Assembly (NCBI GenBank): GCA_965262875.1 | Contig: OZ253569.1 | Location: forward strand, 2,914,001-2,978,000 | Direction of reading: 5' to 3' | Length of the DNA stretch: 64,000 nucleotides | Origin: JBALVT01 sp965262875 | GTDB taxonomy: Bacteria > Pseudomonadota > Gammaproteobacteria > Pseudomonadales > Halieaceae | In this document: in pieces, positions 35,205 through 43,825 of the stretch | Numbering within the stretch: the first letter of the stretch is position 1 | Layout: every line of letters begins with the position of its first letter | Made by a program: the position numbers and the translations under genes | The notes under the pieces: model-generated | The model's input: the letters and a program-made list of their open reading frames with translations, nothing else | Told to the model about the DNA's origin: nothing | Database searches by the model: none

Positions 35205-37465
35205 ACCCCCACCTCCAAAATAGTCATTGTATCATTGCCGAATATATCCACCACCTTGACGGCGATTTTGCGGCGGCCGGGTGGGCATTCGTGGGCGATG
35301 CTGGTGAGTTCCAGCGAGCGGTCTTTTTTAGTGCGGAAGCTCTGCCATTCGTTTTCAAACACATAATCGCCGCTCCATTGTTCTTCCCATTCGCCGCTCT
35401 CGGGATTCTGCACACGGATAATCTCGCGCTTGCTTTCAAAGTCAAAGTCCACCGACCAGTAGTCGATCCAGTCAGTCCAGTTTTTGGTGAGGATTTCGCG
35501 GGTGACGATGCCGTCCTGGTCTTTGCTTACTTTGACGATCTGGCCTTTTTCGACGACTATTTTACTGCCCTTGTTTTTGAGTGTCGCTTCGGCATTGGCG
35601 ATGGAGCCTTGCGAGTAGAAAACCGAAAAATCGGTTAATTGCATTGCGACCGTTTTGCCCTTTATATGCGGTTTTACCTCGATGAAGGCGACATCGTGAA
35701 ATACCACCTGGTTTTTTGCCACCGCTCGCTTGTCGAACACTTCTGCCGGAATGTATTTGGGTGCCAAGTCGATGCCCTTGTCGCGCGCTTCGTCCAGCAC
35801 ATTGGGGAACAGCCCCATCTCGAACTCGAAGCCGAGAATATCCACCTTGGTGATATGTTGCCGGCGGCATTCAAGGATGATTTCCTCCACGAACAGCCGT
35901 GTTACCGGCAGGTTAACCGGGCCGATGGCGACCAGTCGCCCGGCGCGTCTGCCGTGGAAGCTGGCAAAACCGGTGGTTTTCTCGGCGCGGTAGGCGTGTA
36001 GTATCAGCTCCAGAAATGCCGCTTCTTTTGCCGCCATCTGCTGTTGTTGCTGTTCCTCGCGCAGATTGGCATTGATGTCTATAAAATGCTGGCGCTGGTA
36101 TTTCCCGAGATTGAGAATCTCAAAGGCGCGGTAATCCCGGCCGTCGGCTTTTAGCCCGCGTTGCACGCCGATCATGCGTTTGCGGGTGGTGTGGATGCCA
36201 AACTTGCCGAGATCACTGACAATCCACTTGCGACCGAGTTTTTCCGCCACCGCCGCAGTGGTGCCGGAACCACAGAAGAAATCGGCTATCAGATCACCTT
36301 CGTTGGAGGAGGCTTTGATGATGCGCTCCAGCAGAGCCTCGGGTTTTTGCGTGGGGTAGTCTAATCGTTCATCGGCCATTGGATTTACAATAGGAATATC
36401 AATCCATATATTCTGAACCATTTGACCGGGGTAAGTGTCCTCATAAATTTTACGGTAGATTCTTGCAGTCGGAGTTGAAGGCATCACAAGCTCATTATTT
36501 TGATAAAACTCTTCCATTCTTTCACTTTTATATAACCATCCCGTTTTAGGTGGCTTTATCCCCCGAAACTCATACTGAAGATTGGGGCGAACCAAGGGAT
36601 TGACCAATGGTGACTTCATATATTTTCGTCCATCGCCGTCATCAAATGTAAACCTTTCTCTGATGTATTTCTTAGTGTTGTCATCATCTTTGGAATACAC
36701 TGGATTGAAAGTTCGGTTGTTTGACTTTCCATAAATCAGAAGCGTATCGTTTGTTACTCCAAATTGATTAGATGACCATGCCTGAGCCTGTTTCCTTCTC
36801 CAAATTATCTCATTTACAAACCAGTTTTCACCAAAGATTTCAGAGAGGACAAAGCGTAAAGAAGAATTCACCCGCCAATCACAATGCACATAAATACTGC
36901 CATCGTCCGCCAGCAGGTCGCGCATCAGCACCAGCCGCTCATAAATCATGGCAATAAAGGAATCCGCGCCCTTGCCCCAAGTGTCGCGGTAGGCAATCTC
37001 TTCCAGAATGTTGGGCTTTTTGGTGAAGCTGTCGTCACCAATCGCGATATTCATGGAAAAATCCGCCCCCACATCAAAGGGCGGGTCGATATAAATCAGT
37101 TTGAGGCCGCCCTGCGCTTCGATTTCCTCGCGCAGGGCGCCGTTTTTGAGCGATGACAGGATTAGCTTGTTGTCGCCCCAGATTAGCTTGTTAGTCCAAC
37201 CCTTGAGCTGGCGACCACGGCTATCGGTGGCGAATAAATCCGCTTGCAAGTGCGTTTCTTCGGGCTTTTCGGCGCGCGGCTCGTCCACCTGCTCGATGGT
37301 TTGAAAGGGCAGCACGGTGGTGCAGACCTCGCTGGTCTTGCCGTTCCAAACCAGCTCAACCTCGCGTTTGTCCGCGAACAACAAAAAGCGGTATTTGTCC
37401 GGCAACGGCGCATCCGCTTCCAGATAACGGATAATCTCCTGCTGTTCCTGCTCGGTGAGTTTCAT
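35201..37465 (-). CDS. Type III DNA methyltransferase Mod (adenine-N6, beta class)
   Basis: A 754-residue methyltransferase that specifies the recognition site and methylates adenine using S-adenosylmethionine. Motif IV DPPF at 127-130 (LIYIDPPF) precedes motif I DFFCGSGTTAAVAEKLG near 395, the order of beta-class enzymes such as type III Mod. LIWGDNKLILSSL is also characteristic. The region between is the target-recognition domain. It is the first gene of the operon mod, PHP-SMC, AlbA_2, res. No strong ribosome site precedes the ATG. An IS4-like element sits 52 bases upstream, between this gene and its original promoter region. Confidence 0.93.
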   Translation of the reverse strand: MKLTEQEQQEIIRYLEADAPLPDKYRFLLFADKREVELVWNGKTSEVCTTVLPFQTIEQVDEPRAEKPEETHLQADLFATDSRGRQLKGWTNKLIWGDNKLILSSLKNGALREEIEAQGGLKLIYIDPPFDVGADFSMNIAIGDDSFTKKPNILEEIAYRDTWGKGADSFIAMIYERLVLMRDLLADDGSIYVHCDWRVNSSLRFVLSEIFGENWFVNEIIWRRKQAQAWSSNQFGVTNDTLLIYGKSNNRTFNPVYSKDDDNTKKYIRERFTFDDGDGRKYMKSPLVNPLVRPNLQYEFRGIKPPKTGWLYKSERMEEFYQNNELVMPSTPTARIYRKIYEDTYPGQMVQNIWIDIPIVNPMADERLDYPTQKPEALLERIIKASSNEGDLIADFFCGSGTTAAVAEKLGRKWIVSDLGKFGIHTTRKRMIGVQRGLKADGRDYRAFEILNLGKYQRQHFIDINANLREEQQQQQMAAKEAAFLELILHAYRAEKTTGFASFHGRRAGRLVAIGPVNLPVTRLFVEEIILECRRQHITKVDILGFEFEMGLFPNVLDEARDKGIDLAPKYIPAEVFDKRAVAKNQVVFHDVAFIEVKPHIKGKTVAMQLTDFSVFYSQGSIANAEATLKNKGSKIVVEKGQIVKVSKDQDGIVTREILTKNWTDWIDYWSVDFDFESKREIIRVQNPESGEWEEQWSGDYVFENEWQSFRTKKDRSLELTSIAHECPPGRRKIAVKVVDIFGNDTMTILEVGV

Positions 37466-37517
37466 TATTCAGTTATTCTGCATCCAGTCATTTTTCCGCC
37501 TGAAACATAGATAAAGT

Positions 37518-38794
37518 CTCACTGCTGTCCCGTTAACTTTCATATGAGTGCCATTTGATTAACATCAGGCAGCCTGCCATCAGGTGGATCACCCCTCAAC
37601 AGCGCCATCAGGTCACGCTTATCACATAAATTGAGCTGTAGTAATCGCAATAGCTGCTGCATACTTTTTGTGAGTGCTGACTGAAACTTCAGAAATGCTA
37701 TTAGCAGGTATACGCACATCGCTATCCATATTTGAGTCATCACTGCATTTTTGCTCGTGCCAACAAACGATTTGATTTTCAGGTTCTGTTTTATCCACTT
37801 AAAAAATAATTCTACTTGCCACCTGGCTTTGTAGATATCGGCGATCGTCCTGGCTGCCAGTTTGAAATTGTTCGTTAGAAACACATAGTGCTTACCCGTC
37901 TCCGCATCTTTGTAGCCAATCCGCCTTAAGCGGACTGGACATTTCCTGGAGACCTGGGGGCCAGTGAATTCTATCGTTTGATCACAGGTCAAACCTTTTC
38001 CTTTCAGCACTGGTCGACGCTCGATAATACGGTATTTTGCATTGTTCTTAAGCCGGGTAACAAAGAAAATATCCTTATCTGTCAACTGTTTATACCAAGC
38101 GTAATCATTGTAGGCTTTATCAATCGCAACAATACTTCCCTTGGGAAAGCTGAGCGTGCGGCCCACTGTTACATCGTGCTTCTTCCCTTCTGTGATAGTC
38201 ACAAACTCGGGCAAATAACCCGCATGATTCAACCCGACGTGCAGTTTAATCGCTCCTTTGGTGGTGCGAAAATCAGCCCAGGGAAACGCAGACAAACACA
38301 AGTCGATGGTGGAAGCGTCCAGCGAATAAAGCGGGTGATTAAATCTGAAATTATGATCAGGTGCCACGCCCTGGCAGCGAGTTAACAGTTTTCCAAACAG
38401 CGCTTCGTACAGAGCATAAGGCTTATCTTCATTGATGCACGATAGGTTAGATCGCGACAGCTTCGCGCTACCCAGGTGGTAAAGGCGATGCATTTGCGCC
38501 GACATATTGTCCACGATATCGCGCAAGCTGTTTCGACCGGACAATTGAGCCATCGTCAGCGACACAAACTGTGACCAGCGGGAGGCTTTACGAAAAGCAC
38601 GACCTGAATGATGTTGTTTGGCAAGGGTCTCAAATTCATGTCTCGGAACAGGTTTTAGTCTTTGTGACAGGATCGTATTACAATGCGCCATGGTCTGGTT
38701 CCCTCTATTAATACACTGTTTTCTAAACAATCTCATTGTATCAATTGTGGCGGAATCAGACCTTTTTATTTCTCCTTAACGGGACAGCAGTGAT
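37518..38794 (-). mobile_element. IS4-family element upstream of the mod operon
   Basis: About 1.28 kb with terminal inverted repeats (C/A)TCACTGCTGTCCCGTTAA at both ends. The direct repeat aaagt (37513-37517 and 38795-38799) is the likely target duplication; it can be extended to ataaagt if the ends are set two bases inward. The element lies in the 5' leader of the restriction operon and is transcribed in the same direction, so it either cuts the operon from its promoter or supplies a new one. Confidence 0.88.
37540..38691 (-). CDS. IS4-family transposase
   Basis: A 383-residue DDE transposase. The IS4 pattern is visible: YSLDASTIDLCL with the first Asp, VAIDKAYNDYAWY with the second, and the YREK-like region in IYKARWQVELFFKWIKQNLKIK. 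The ATG at 38691 has AGAGGGA upstream; the frame is open to 38736 but the extra residues look untranslated. The frame is complete, so the element may be mobile. Confidence 0.92.
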   Translation of the reverse strand: MAHCNTILSQRLKPVPRHEFETLAKQHHSGRAFRKASRWSQFVSLTMAQLSGRNSLRDIVDNMSAQMHRLYHLGSAKLSRSNLSCINEDKPYALYEALFGKLLTRCQGVAPDHNFRFNHPLYSLDASTIDLCLSAFPWADFRTTKGAIKLHVGLNHAGYLPEFVTITEGKKHDVTVGRTLSFPKGSIVAIDKAYNDYAWYKQLTDKDIFFVTRLKNNAKYRIIERRPVLKGKGLTCDQTIEFTGPQVSRKCPVRLRRIGYKDAETGKHYVFLTNNFKLAARTIADIYKARWQVELFFKWIKQNLKIKSFVGTSKNAVMTQIWIAMCVYLLIAFLKFQSALTKSMQQLLRLLQLNLCDKRDLMALLRGDPPDGRLPDVNQMALI

Positions 38795-38876
38795 AAAGTA
38801 TAAATTCCTTATTGCAAACGTAACACCTAGTTTAACACCTATGGAAAATGGCTTCAGAAAAAATTGGAACATCCTA
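38795..38876. promoter_or_regulatory. Displaced original upstream region of the mod operon
   Basis: 82 bases between the IS4 and IS630 elements. They are the native continuation of the mod leader once the IS4 element is taken out. They contain AT-rich TATACT and TTGCAA elements on the minus strand, but their spacing is too short for a confident promoter. Confidence 0.35.
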
Positions 38877-40047
38877 GTGTAGTGTATTAAACTGACTGAT
38901 GATTTGAGAGTGCATGTCTTGCGCGCCCCACTTTCTCCAAAATCTCTTCTGCGGACTTTGTCCAGGCAAATGGCTTTTTATCTTCATTGTGCCTCTCAAT
39001 AAAATCCATGATGGTCTCTTCCAGCTCTTGTACCGATGTGAATACACCACGGCGCAGTTGCCTTTCTGTCAACAAACCAAAAAATCTCTCCACCAGATTT
39101 AGCCACGAAGAACTGGTTGGAATAAAGTGTAAGTGAACCCTTTTATTACGCTTAATCCAGTTCTTCACTTTTTCGTGTTTGTGCGTCGCGTAGTTATCAA
39201 CGATAAGGTGAAGGTCTAACTCCTTGGGTGTTTGTTTTTCCACAGTCTTCAGAAACGCCAAAAATTCCTGGTGCCGGTGACGCTTTTTGCACTCACCGAT
39301 AACATCACCAGTCAGGGTGTTCAGTGCCGCAAACAAGGTGCTTGTACCATGACGCTTATAGTCGTGAGTCATGGTTCCGCCGCGCCCGGGCTTCATCGGC
39401 AATCCCGGCTGCGTTCTGTCCAGCGCTTGAATGGAACTCTTTTCGTCAACACAGAAAACAACTGCATTCTCTGGCGGCGATAAATACAAGCCAACAACAT
39501 CGCGTAGCTTTTCTTCAAAGGCAGGATCGTTGCTCACCTTGAACTGAGCAACCAGGTGTGGCTTCAGACCAACTTCTCGCCACACTCTATTTATAAAGGA
39601 GTGATTAATGCCCATCACTTTTGCCAAACCCCGGGTTGTCCAGTGGGTGCCATCCTTGGGTTTTTCCTGCGTGGTTATCTTGATGACTTTCGACCGCAGC
39701 TTTGCCTGGTCCGCAGAATTCTTGCCGCCGTGATTAGCCCCTCTTGGCAAATCTTTTTCTATTCCCCGAAACCCTCTCTCAAAAAAACGATTGCGCCATC
39801 GGCCTACCTTGTTGACATCAATTTCCAGCTCTTCAGCAATTTTGTAGTTGGGAACATTTTTTGCAGCGAGCAAAATAATCCTTGAGCGCTCTACCAATCG
39901 AACCGGTGTCGTTTTGCTTCTAACATTTTTTTCCAACTGCTTTTTCTCTTGCGCTGTTAAAGTTATATTTATTTGGGCGGGCATTAGCTTCACACGGGTA
40001 GTGAATGAAGTAATCATTATATCATTAATCTGTTTAATACACTACAC
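38877..40047 (-). mobile_element. IS630-family element
   Basis: 1171 bp with perfect terminal repeats GTGTAGTGTATTAAAC at 38877 and its complement ending at 40047. It is flanked on both sides by TA (38875-38876 and 40048-40049), the duplicated target dinucleotide of IS630/Tc1-type elements. Confidence 0.92.
38887..39984 (-). CDS. IS630-family transposase
   Basis: 365 residues from the ATG at 39984 (MPAQINITLT); an in-frame ATG at 40017 gives 376. It has an HTH half (NYKIAEELEIDVNKVGRWRNRFFE) and a DDE core: VVFCVDEKSS with the first Asp, LHLIVDNYATHKHEKV with the second, and SSWLNLVERFFG with the Glu. All catalytic residues are present and the frame is complete. Confidence 0.93.
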   Translation of the reverse strand: MPAQINITLTAQEKKQLEKNVRSKTTPVRLVERSRIILLAAKNVPNYKIAEELEIDVNKVGRWRNRFFERGFRGIEKDLPRGANHGGKNSADQAKLRSKVIKITTQEKPKDGTHWTTRGLAKVMGINHSFINRVWREVGLKPHLVAQFKVSNDPAFEEKLRDVVGLYLSPPENAVVFCVDEKSSIQALDRTQPGLPMKPGRGGTMTHDYKRHGTSTLFAALNTLTGDVIGECKKRHRHQEFLAFLKTVEKQTPKELDLHLIVDNYATHKHEKVKNWIKRNKRVHLHFIPTSSSWLNLVERFFGLLTERQLRRGVFTSVQELEETIMDFIERHNEDKKPFAWTKSAEEILEKVGRARHALSNHQSV

Positions 40048-40109
40048 TAGGTGCAGAAATCCGAGGTTGAAACACAATAGCGTAATCACTCCATTAAATC
40101 TCATTGGGT

Positions 40110-40372
40110 TCTATTCCCCGCAGCTTGCTGCGTTATTATAGGGGGATGTGCGAGTATATTCACAAGAGTCATAATGTAACGGTATTGATGTATCACCTGG
40201 TTTTTCCGGCGAAGTACCGAAGAGCGGTGTTTGACCGCCCGCGAGATATTCCGCCGCTGTCCGCATGTAAAAAAGATGCTCTGGGGAGGGGAGTTTTGGA
40301 GTGATGGATATTTTGCAAGTACTGTAGGGAAACATGGAGATGAAACAATGATAGGTAACTACGTCAGGCGCG
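40110..40372 (+). pseudogene. IS200/IS605 TnpA relic
   Basis: The start of a Y1-type single-strand transposase is clear (HNVTVLMYHLVF then PAKYRRAVFD), read from about 40146. After a deletion the frame resumes as FWSDGYFASTVGKHGDET, a conserved IS200 segment, then ends abruptly. The hairpin CCCCGCAGC-TTGCTGCG upstream (from about 40117) resembles the folded left end these elements use. The catalytic Tyr region is gone. Confidence 0.8.
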
Positions 40373-40375
40373 GGA

Positions 40376-40525
40376 GTCAGTAAATCGTTCGTTGTATCGA
40401 GCTTGCAGGGTAGAATGATCGTAAGCCTTGAGTTGTGCACCCATTGGGTGATGGTCTGTTTTGTTGCTAACCATTATACAGCCAGGGCTTTCTACGGTTT
40501 AGGGATTTCTATCTGGGGATTCGGG
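40376..40525 (-). mobile_element. IS1380 right-end fragment
   Basis: About 150 bp nearly identical to the right end of the element at 26307-27990: the terminal repeat CCCGAATCCCCAGATAGA (complement) and the first 20 or so transposase codons beginning MHNSRLTIILP. It is joined directly to an IS1182 fragment on its outer side and to the IS200 relic inside, so the rest was lost by deletion. Confidence 0.85.
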
Positions 40526-41002
40526 CATTTGATGGTAGAAAATCACATCACACAGCAGGCGAATGACAAGCTGGAGATTGAGCCGACCTTGACGGGGCTG
40601 AAAGAAACAGAAGCACATCTGGGCCAGGCGGAGGCTTTATTAGCGGATGCAGGTTACTTCAGCGCTGATAACGTCGCTCACTGTGAAGAGGCGGAAATCA
40701 CACCCTATATCCCGGATCATCGGGAGCGACACAACCTTCCCTGGGATGAACGATTCAGGACACCTGCCCCTTGCCCACAGGATGCCGATGCCGTGACGGC
40801 GATGGCGCATCGATTGCGAACCGCTGAGGGTAAGGCAATCTATGCCAGACGAAAATCCACGGTGGAAACGGTATTTGGTATTGTTAAAGAAGTGATGGGT
40901 TTTCGACGATTTCACCTTCGCGGACTGGATGCGGCGCAAGGCGAATGGAATCTGGTGTGTATGGCATGGAATCTGAAGCGCATGTACGCCTTGGGAGGCT
41001 GA
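40526..41002 (+). pseudogene. IS1182-family transposase, C-terminal fragment
   Basis: The frame gives a typical IS1182 C-terminal half: LMVENHITQQANDK, LLADAGYFSADNV with the second Asp, then GKAIYARRKSTVETVFGIVK containing the catalytic Glu and GFRRFHLRGLDAAQGEW. The N-terminal half and first Asp are absent because an IS1380 end abuts the fragment. An IS1380 insertion followed by deletion is the simple explanation. Confidence 0.85.
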
Positions 41003-41252
41003 AAGTAGGGCCAAGGGGGGCTTTATCCTGGAAAACTGCCATCATTCCTGTGGGCGAACGGTTTATCAAACAAAAACTCGGGTCTGGCACTCAAGTGGGC
41101 GAGATTTATTCCTACGCTGCTTGGGTCAAACCCGACAGACTCCTAGGGGTAAATTGATTGTACACTTCGCGCCAGTTGAAGCGCGAGCTATCACTTTACC
41201 TTGGGCCACCGCGAGCGTGGCGTAAAATCTGAGTATCTTGGGAGAAAAGAGC
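41003..41252. other. IS1182 tail and leader of the small acidic-tail gene
   Basis: The first 150 bases are probably the non-coding right end of the IS1182 relic (terminus near 41150, not precisely placed). The rest is native upstream sequence with two GC-rich hairpins (CTTCGCGC...GCGCGAG and CCAC-cgcgagc-GTGG) and the GGGAG ribosome site of the next gene. Confidence 0.4.
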
Positions 41253-41540
41253 ATGGCCATGAAGTTGGTAAAAAAGACAGAGGAATACACCGTTTTGCAG
41301 CGCAGCGATAACCGCTATGCGGTAAAAGACGCCAGTAAGAACCCTGTAAATGGCGACGAGAAAGTTCGCATTCTTGTTGAGGAAGGCCTGATTAAAGCGG
41401 CTGTACCTGCTGCTCCCGTAGAGGTTGCTGAGGAAGCGCCTGCTGAAGAGGCTCCTGTCGAAGAAACAGCTGCCGAAGAAACAGCTGCCGAAGAGGCTCC
41501 CGCTGAAGAAGACGCAGCTGAAGAGGAAAAGGCCGAGTAG
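41253..41540 (+). CDS. Small protein with acidic Ala/Glu/Pro repeat tail
   Basis: 95 residues. A basic N-terminal half (MAMKLVKKTEEYTVLQRSDN, then YAVKD) is followed from about residue 50 by a low-complexity tail of EEAPAEE/EETAAEE units. The ATG at 41253 is chosen because GGGAG lies eight bases upstream; an in-frame upstream ATG at 41238 lacks one. I recall similar short proteins near queA in related Gammaproteobacteria, but no function is known. It has its own strong terminator, so it is a separate transcript from queA. Confidence 0.72.
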   Translation: MAMKLVKKTEEYTVLQRSDNRYAVKDASKNPVNGDEKVRILVEEGLIKAAVPAAPVEVAEEAPAEEAPVEETAAEETAAEEAPAEEDAAEEEKAE

Positions 41541-41564
41541 GTCTCTCTTCAAGCATCCCAGAGC

Positions 41565-41586
41565 CGGCTTTGAGCCGACTTTTTTG
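41565..41586 (+). terminator. Rho-independent terminator after the acidic-tail gene
   Basis: Hairpin CGGCT-TTG-AGCCG followed by ACTTTTTT, 24 bases after the stop codon and just before queA. Confidence 0.85.
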
Positions 41587-41618
41587 TCTAAGCCTTGTCG
41601 AAAAAATTGTCACAAACT

Positions 41619-42707
41619 ATGAAACGTTCGGATTTTTCTTATCAGCTGCCCGAGGAGTTGATAGCCCAGCGGCCATTGGCCGAACGCACTGCCAGTCGTC
41701 TGTTGTGTCTGGACGGCGCCAGTGGGGCCGTGAGCCATAAGCTGTTTAGCGATCTGCTGCAACTCCTTAGTCCTAATGATCTGCTTGTCTTCAACAACAC
41801 TCGGGTTATCCCCGCGCGCTTGTGGGGTCAAAAAGAAAGCGGAGGAAAGCTGGAAATCTTGATAGAACGGATTACCGGTACGCACACAGCACTCGCTCAT
41901 ATCCGCTCCAGTAAATCTCCGAAACCCGGTTCACGAATATTATTGAGCGCGAAAGCGGGCGAAATGCCTGGTTCATTGAGTTTGGAAGTAACGGGGAGAG
42001 AAGGCGCGCTTTTTTCCTTGTCTAGCGATAACGGCCCAGAACTGTCGCGAATTCTTGGGCAAATCGGCCACATGCCGTTGCCCCCCTATATCGATAGGGA
42101 AGATGAACTCGAGGATCAGCAGCGGTATCAGACGGTATACGGCACCAAGGATGGAGCGGTTGCGGCGCCTACAGCGGGGCTGCACTTCAGCGAGGACCTG
42201 TTAAATCAATGTGACGCACTGGGAATCCATCGTGCACAAGTTACCCTGCATGTTGGCGCCGGCACATTCCAACCCGTCAGAGCAGATGAGATTCAAGACC
42301 ATGTCATGCATGCTGAATACGTAGAGGTTGATCAGTCAGTGTGCGATGCGGTGCGAGCGGCTCGGGGGCGAGGGGGGCGGGTAGTTGCCGTTGGAACCAC
42401 GGCCGTGCGATCACTGGAATCTGCCAGTTTGGCCGGCGGCGAGATCCAGCCTTTTTTGGGAGACACGGACATTTTTATTTACCCGGGCTATCAGTTCAGT
42501 AGTGTCGATGCTCTGGTGACCAACTTTCACCTTCCGGAATCCACACTGTTAATGCTGGTGAGCGCATTTGCCGGGCGCGATAATGTTATGGAGGCTTATC
42601 GCACTGCGATTGACGAGCGCTATCGATTTTTCAGTTACGGGGATGCCATGTTTATTACTCCAACAGATGCAAAAGAATCTGTGAACCAACAAGCGAGTAC
42701 ACAATGA
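41619..42707 (+). CDS. queA: S-adenosylmethionine:tRNA ribosyltransferase-isomerase
   Basis: A 362-residue enzyme that adds the cyclopentenediol ring to 7-aminomethyl-7-deazaguanine in tRNA, making epoxyqueuosine. N-terminal SDFSYQLPEELIAQRPL, NNTRVIPARLWG, the substrate-binding GAVAAPTAGLHFSE, LHVGAGTFQPV and the C-terminal TNFHLPESTLLMLVSAFAG are all diagnostic of QueA. The ATG at 41619 gives the standard N-terminus; the upstream ATG at 41595 adds eight unconserved residues. The stop overlaps the tgt start, so both queuosine steps are co-expressed. Confidence 0.95.
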   Translation: MKRSDFSYQLPEELIAQRPLAERTASRLLCLDGASGAVSHKLFSDLLQLLSPNDLLVFNNTRVIPARLWGQKESGGKLEILIERITGTHTALAHIRSSKSPKPGSRILLSAKAGEMPGSLSLEVTGREGALFSLSSDNGPELSRILGQIGHMPLPPYIDREDELEDQQRYQTVYGTKDGAVAAPTAGLHFSEDLLNQCDALGIHRAQVTLHVGAGTFQPVRADEIQDHVMHAEYVEVDQSVCDAVRAARGRGGRVVAVGTTAVRSLESASLAGGEIQPFLGDTDIFIYPGYQFSSVDALVTNFHLPESTLLMLVSAFAGRDNVMEAYRTAIDERYRFFSYGDAMFITPTDAKESVNQQASTQ

Positions 42708-43825
42708 GCCGCGAGTGCCGTATGCAATTTGAACAGTCTGCAAGTGACGGCAATGCGCGACGCGGCCGACTCACTTTCCCGCGCGGGATCGTAGAAACCC
42801 CCGCGTTTATGCCGGTAGGCACCTATGGCACAGTGAAAGGCATGCTGCCGCGGGATATTCACGCCACAGGCGCGCAGATTCTCTTGGGCAACACATTCCA
42901 CCTATGGCTGCGGCCCGGCACGCAAATCATCGAGCAGCATGGCGATTTACACGACTTCATGAACTGGTCGGGACCTATTCTCACGGACTCAGGAGGTTTC
43001 CAGGTATTTAGTCTCGGAGAGATGCGCAAGATTACCGAGGAGGGGGTGAAATTTCGCTCTCCAGTGGATGGCTCCAAAGTGTTTCTCGATCCCGAAAAGT
43101 CCATGGCGATTCAGCGTAGCTTGGGGTCAGACATCGTCATGATTTTTGACGGGTGCACACCTTTCCCGGCTACCGAAAAAGAAGCGCGCGACTCGATGGA
43201 GTTGTCGCTGCGATGGGCGGCCCGCAGTAAAGAGGCCCATGGAGAAAGTACCTCGGCTCTGTTTGGTATTATTCAGGGAGGTATGTACGAGAATCTGCGC
43301 AGTGAATCTCTCAATGGTCTGGCCGAAATAGGATTTGACGGCTATGCCATTGGCGGCCTGTCTGTGGGCGAGCCTAAGGAGGAAATGATTAAGGTACTGG
43401 ATGCTATGCAGCCGATTTTGCCGGCGGACAAGCCACGTTACCTTATGGGTGTAGGAACCCCGGCCGATTTGCTGGAGGGTGTGCGGCGTGGTGTGGATAT
43501 GTTCGACTGCGTTATGCCCACCCGCAATGCCCGCAACGGACATATATTCACTTCACGAGGTGTGTTGAAACTGCGCAATTCTCGGCACAAAACAAGCACG
43601 CTACCCCTGGATGAAGAATGCAATTGCTACAGCTGTCAAAATTTCAGCCGTGCCTATCTGCACCATCTCGACAAGTGCAATGAGATTCTGGGTTCGCAGC
43701 TGAATACCATTCACAACCTGCATTTTTATCAGCATCATATGACAGGCATCCGAAAGGCCGTAGAAACTCAGCAGCTCGACGCCTTCGCCGACAGATTTTA
43801 TGAACAGCAGGAACGAGGCGTCTAG
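42704..43825 (+). CDS. tgt: tRNA-guanine transglycosylase
   Basis: A 373-residue enzyme that swaps G34 for preQ1 in tRNAs Asp, Asn, His and Tyr. Key segments are the catalytic-base LTDSGGFQVFSLG, FGIIQGGMY, the nucleophile region FDCVMPTRNARNG, and the zinc site CNCYSCQNF with a downstream His in YLHHLD. The ATG at 42704 overlaps queA by four bases; a second ATG at 42722 would also fit. Unusually no yajC-secD follows; a Nudix gene is coupled instead. Confidence 0.95.
   Translation: MSRECRMQFEQSASDGNARRGRLTFPRGIVETPAFMPVGTYGTVKGMLPRDIHATGAQILLGNTFHLWLRPGTQIIEQHGDLHDFMNWSGPILTDSGGFQVFSLGEMRKITEEGVKFRSPVDGSKVFLDPEKSMAIQRSLGSDIVMIFDGCTPFPATEKEARDSMELSLRWAARSKEAHGESTSALFGIIQGGMYENLRSESLNGLAEIGFDGYAIGGLSVGEPKEEMIKVLDAMQPILPADKPRYLMGVGTPADLLEGVRRGVDMFDCVMPTRNARNGHIFTSRGVLKLRNSRHKTSTLPLDEECNCYSCQNFSRAYLHHLDKCNEILGSQLNTIHNLHFYQHHMTGIRKAVETQQLDAFADRFYEQQERGV

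Noticed and set aside
40111..40440. 109-residue minus-strand ORF
   Set aside because: It is a chance fusion of the IS1380 transposase start with antisense of the IS200 relic.
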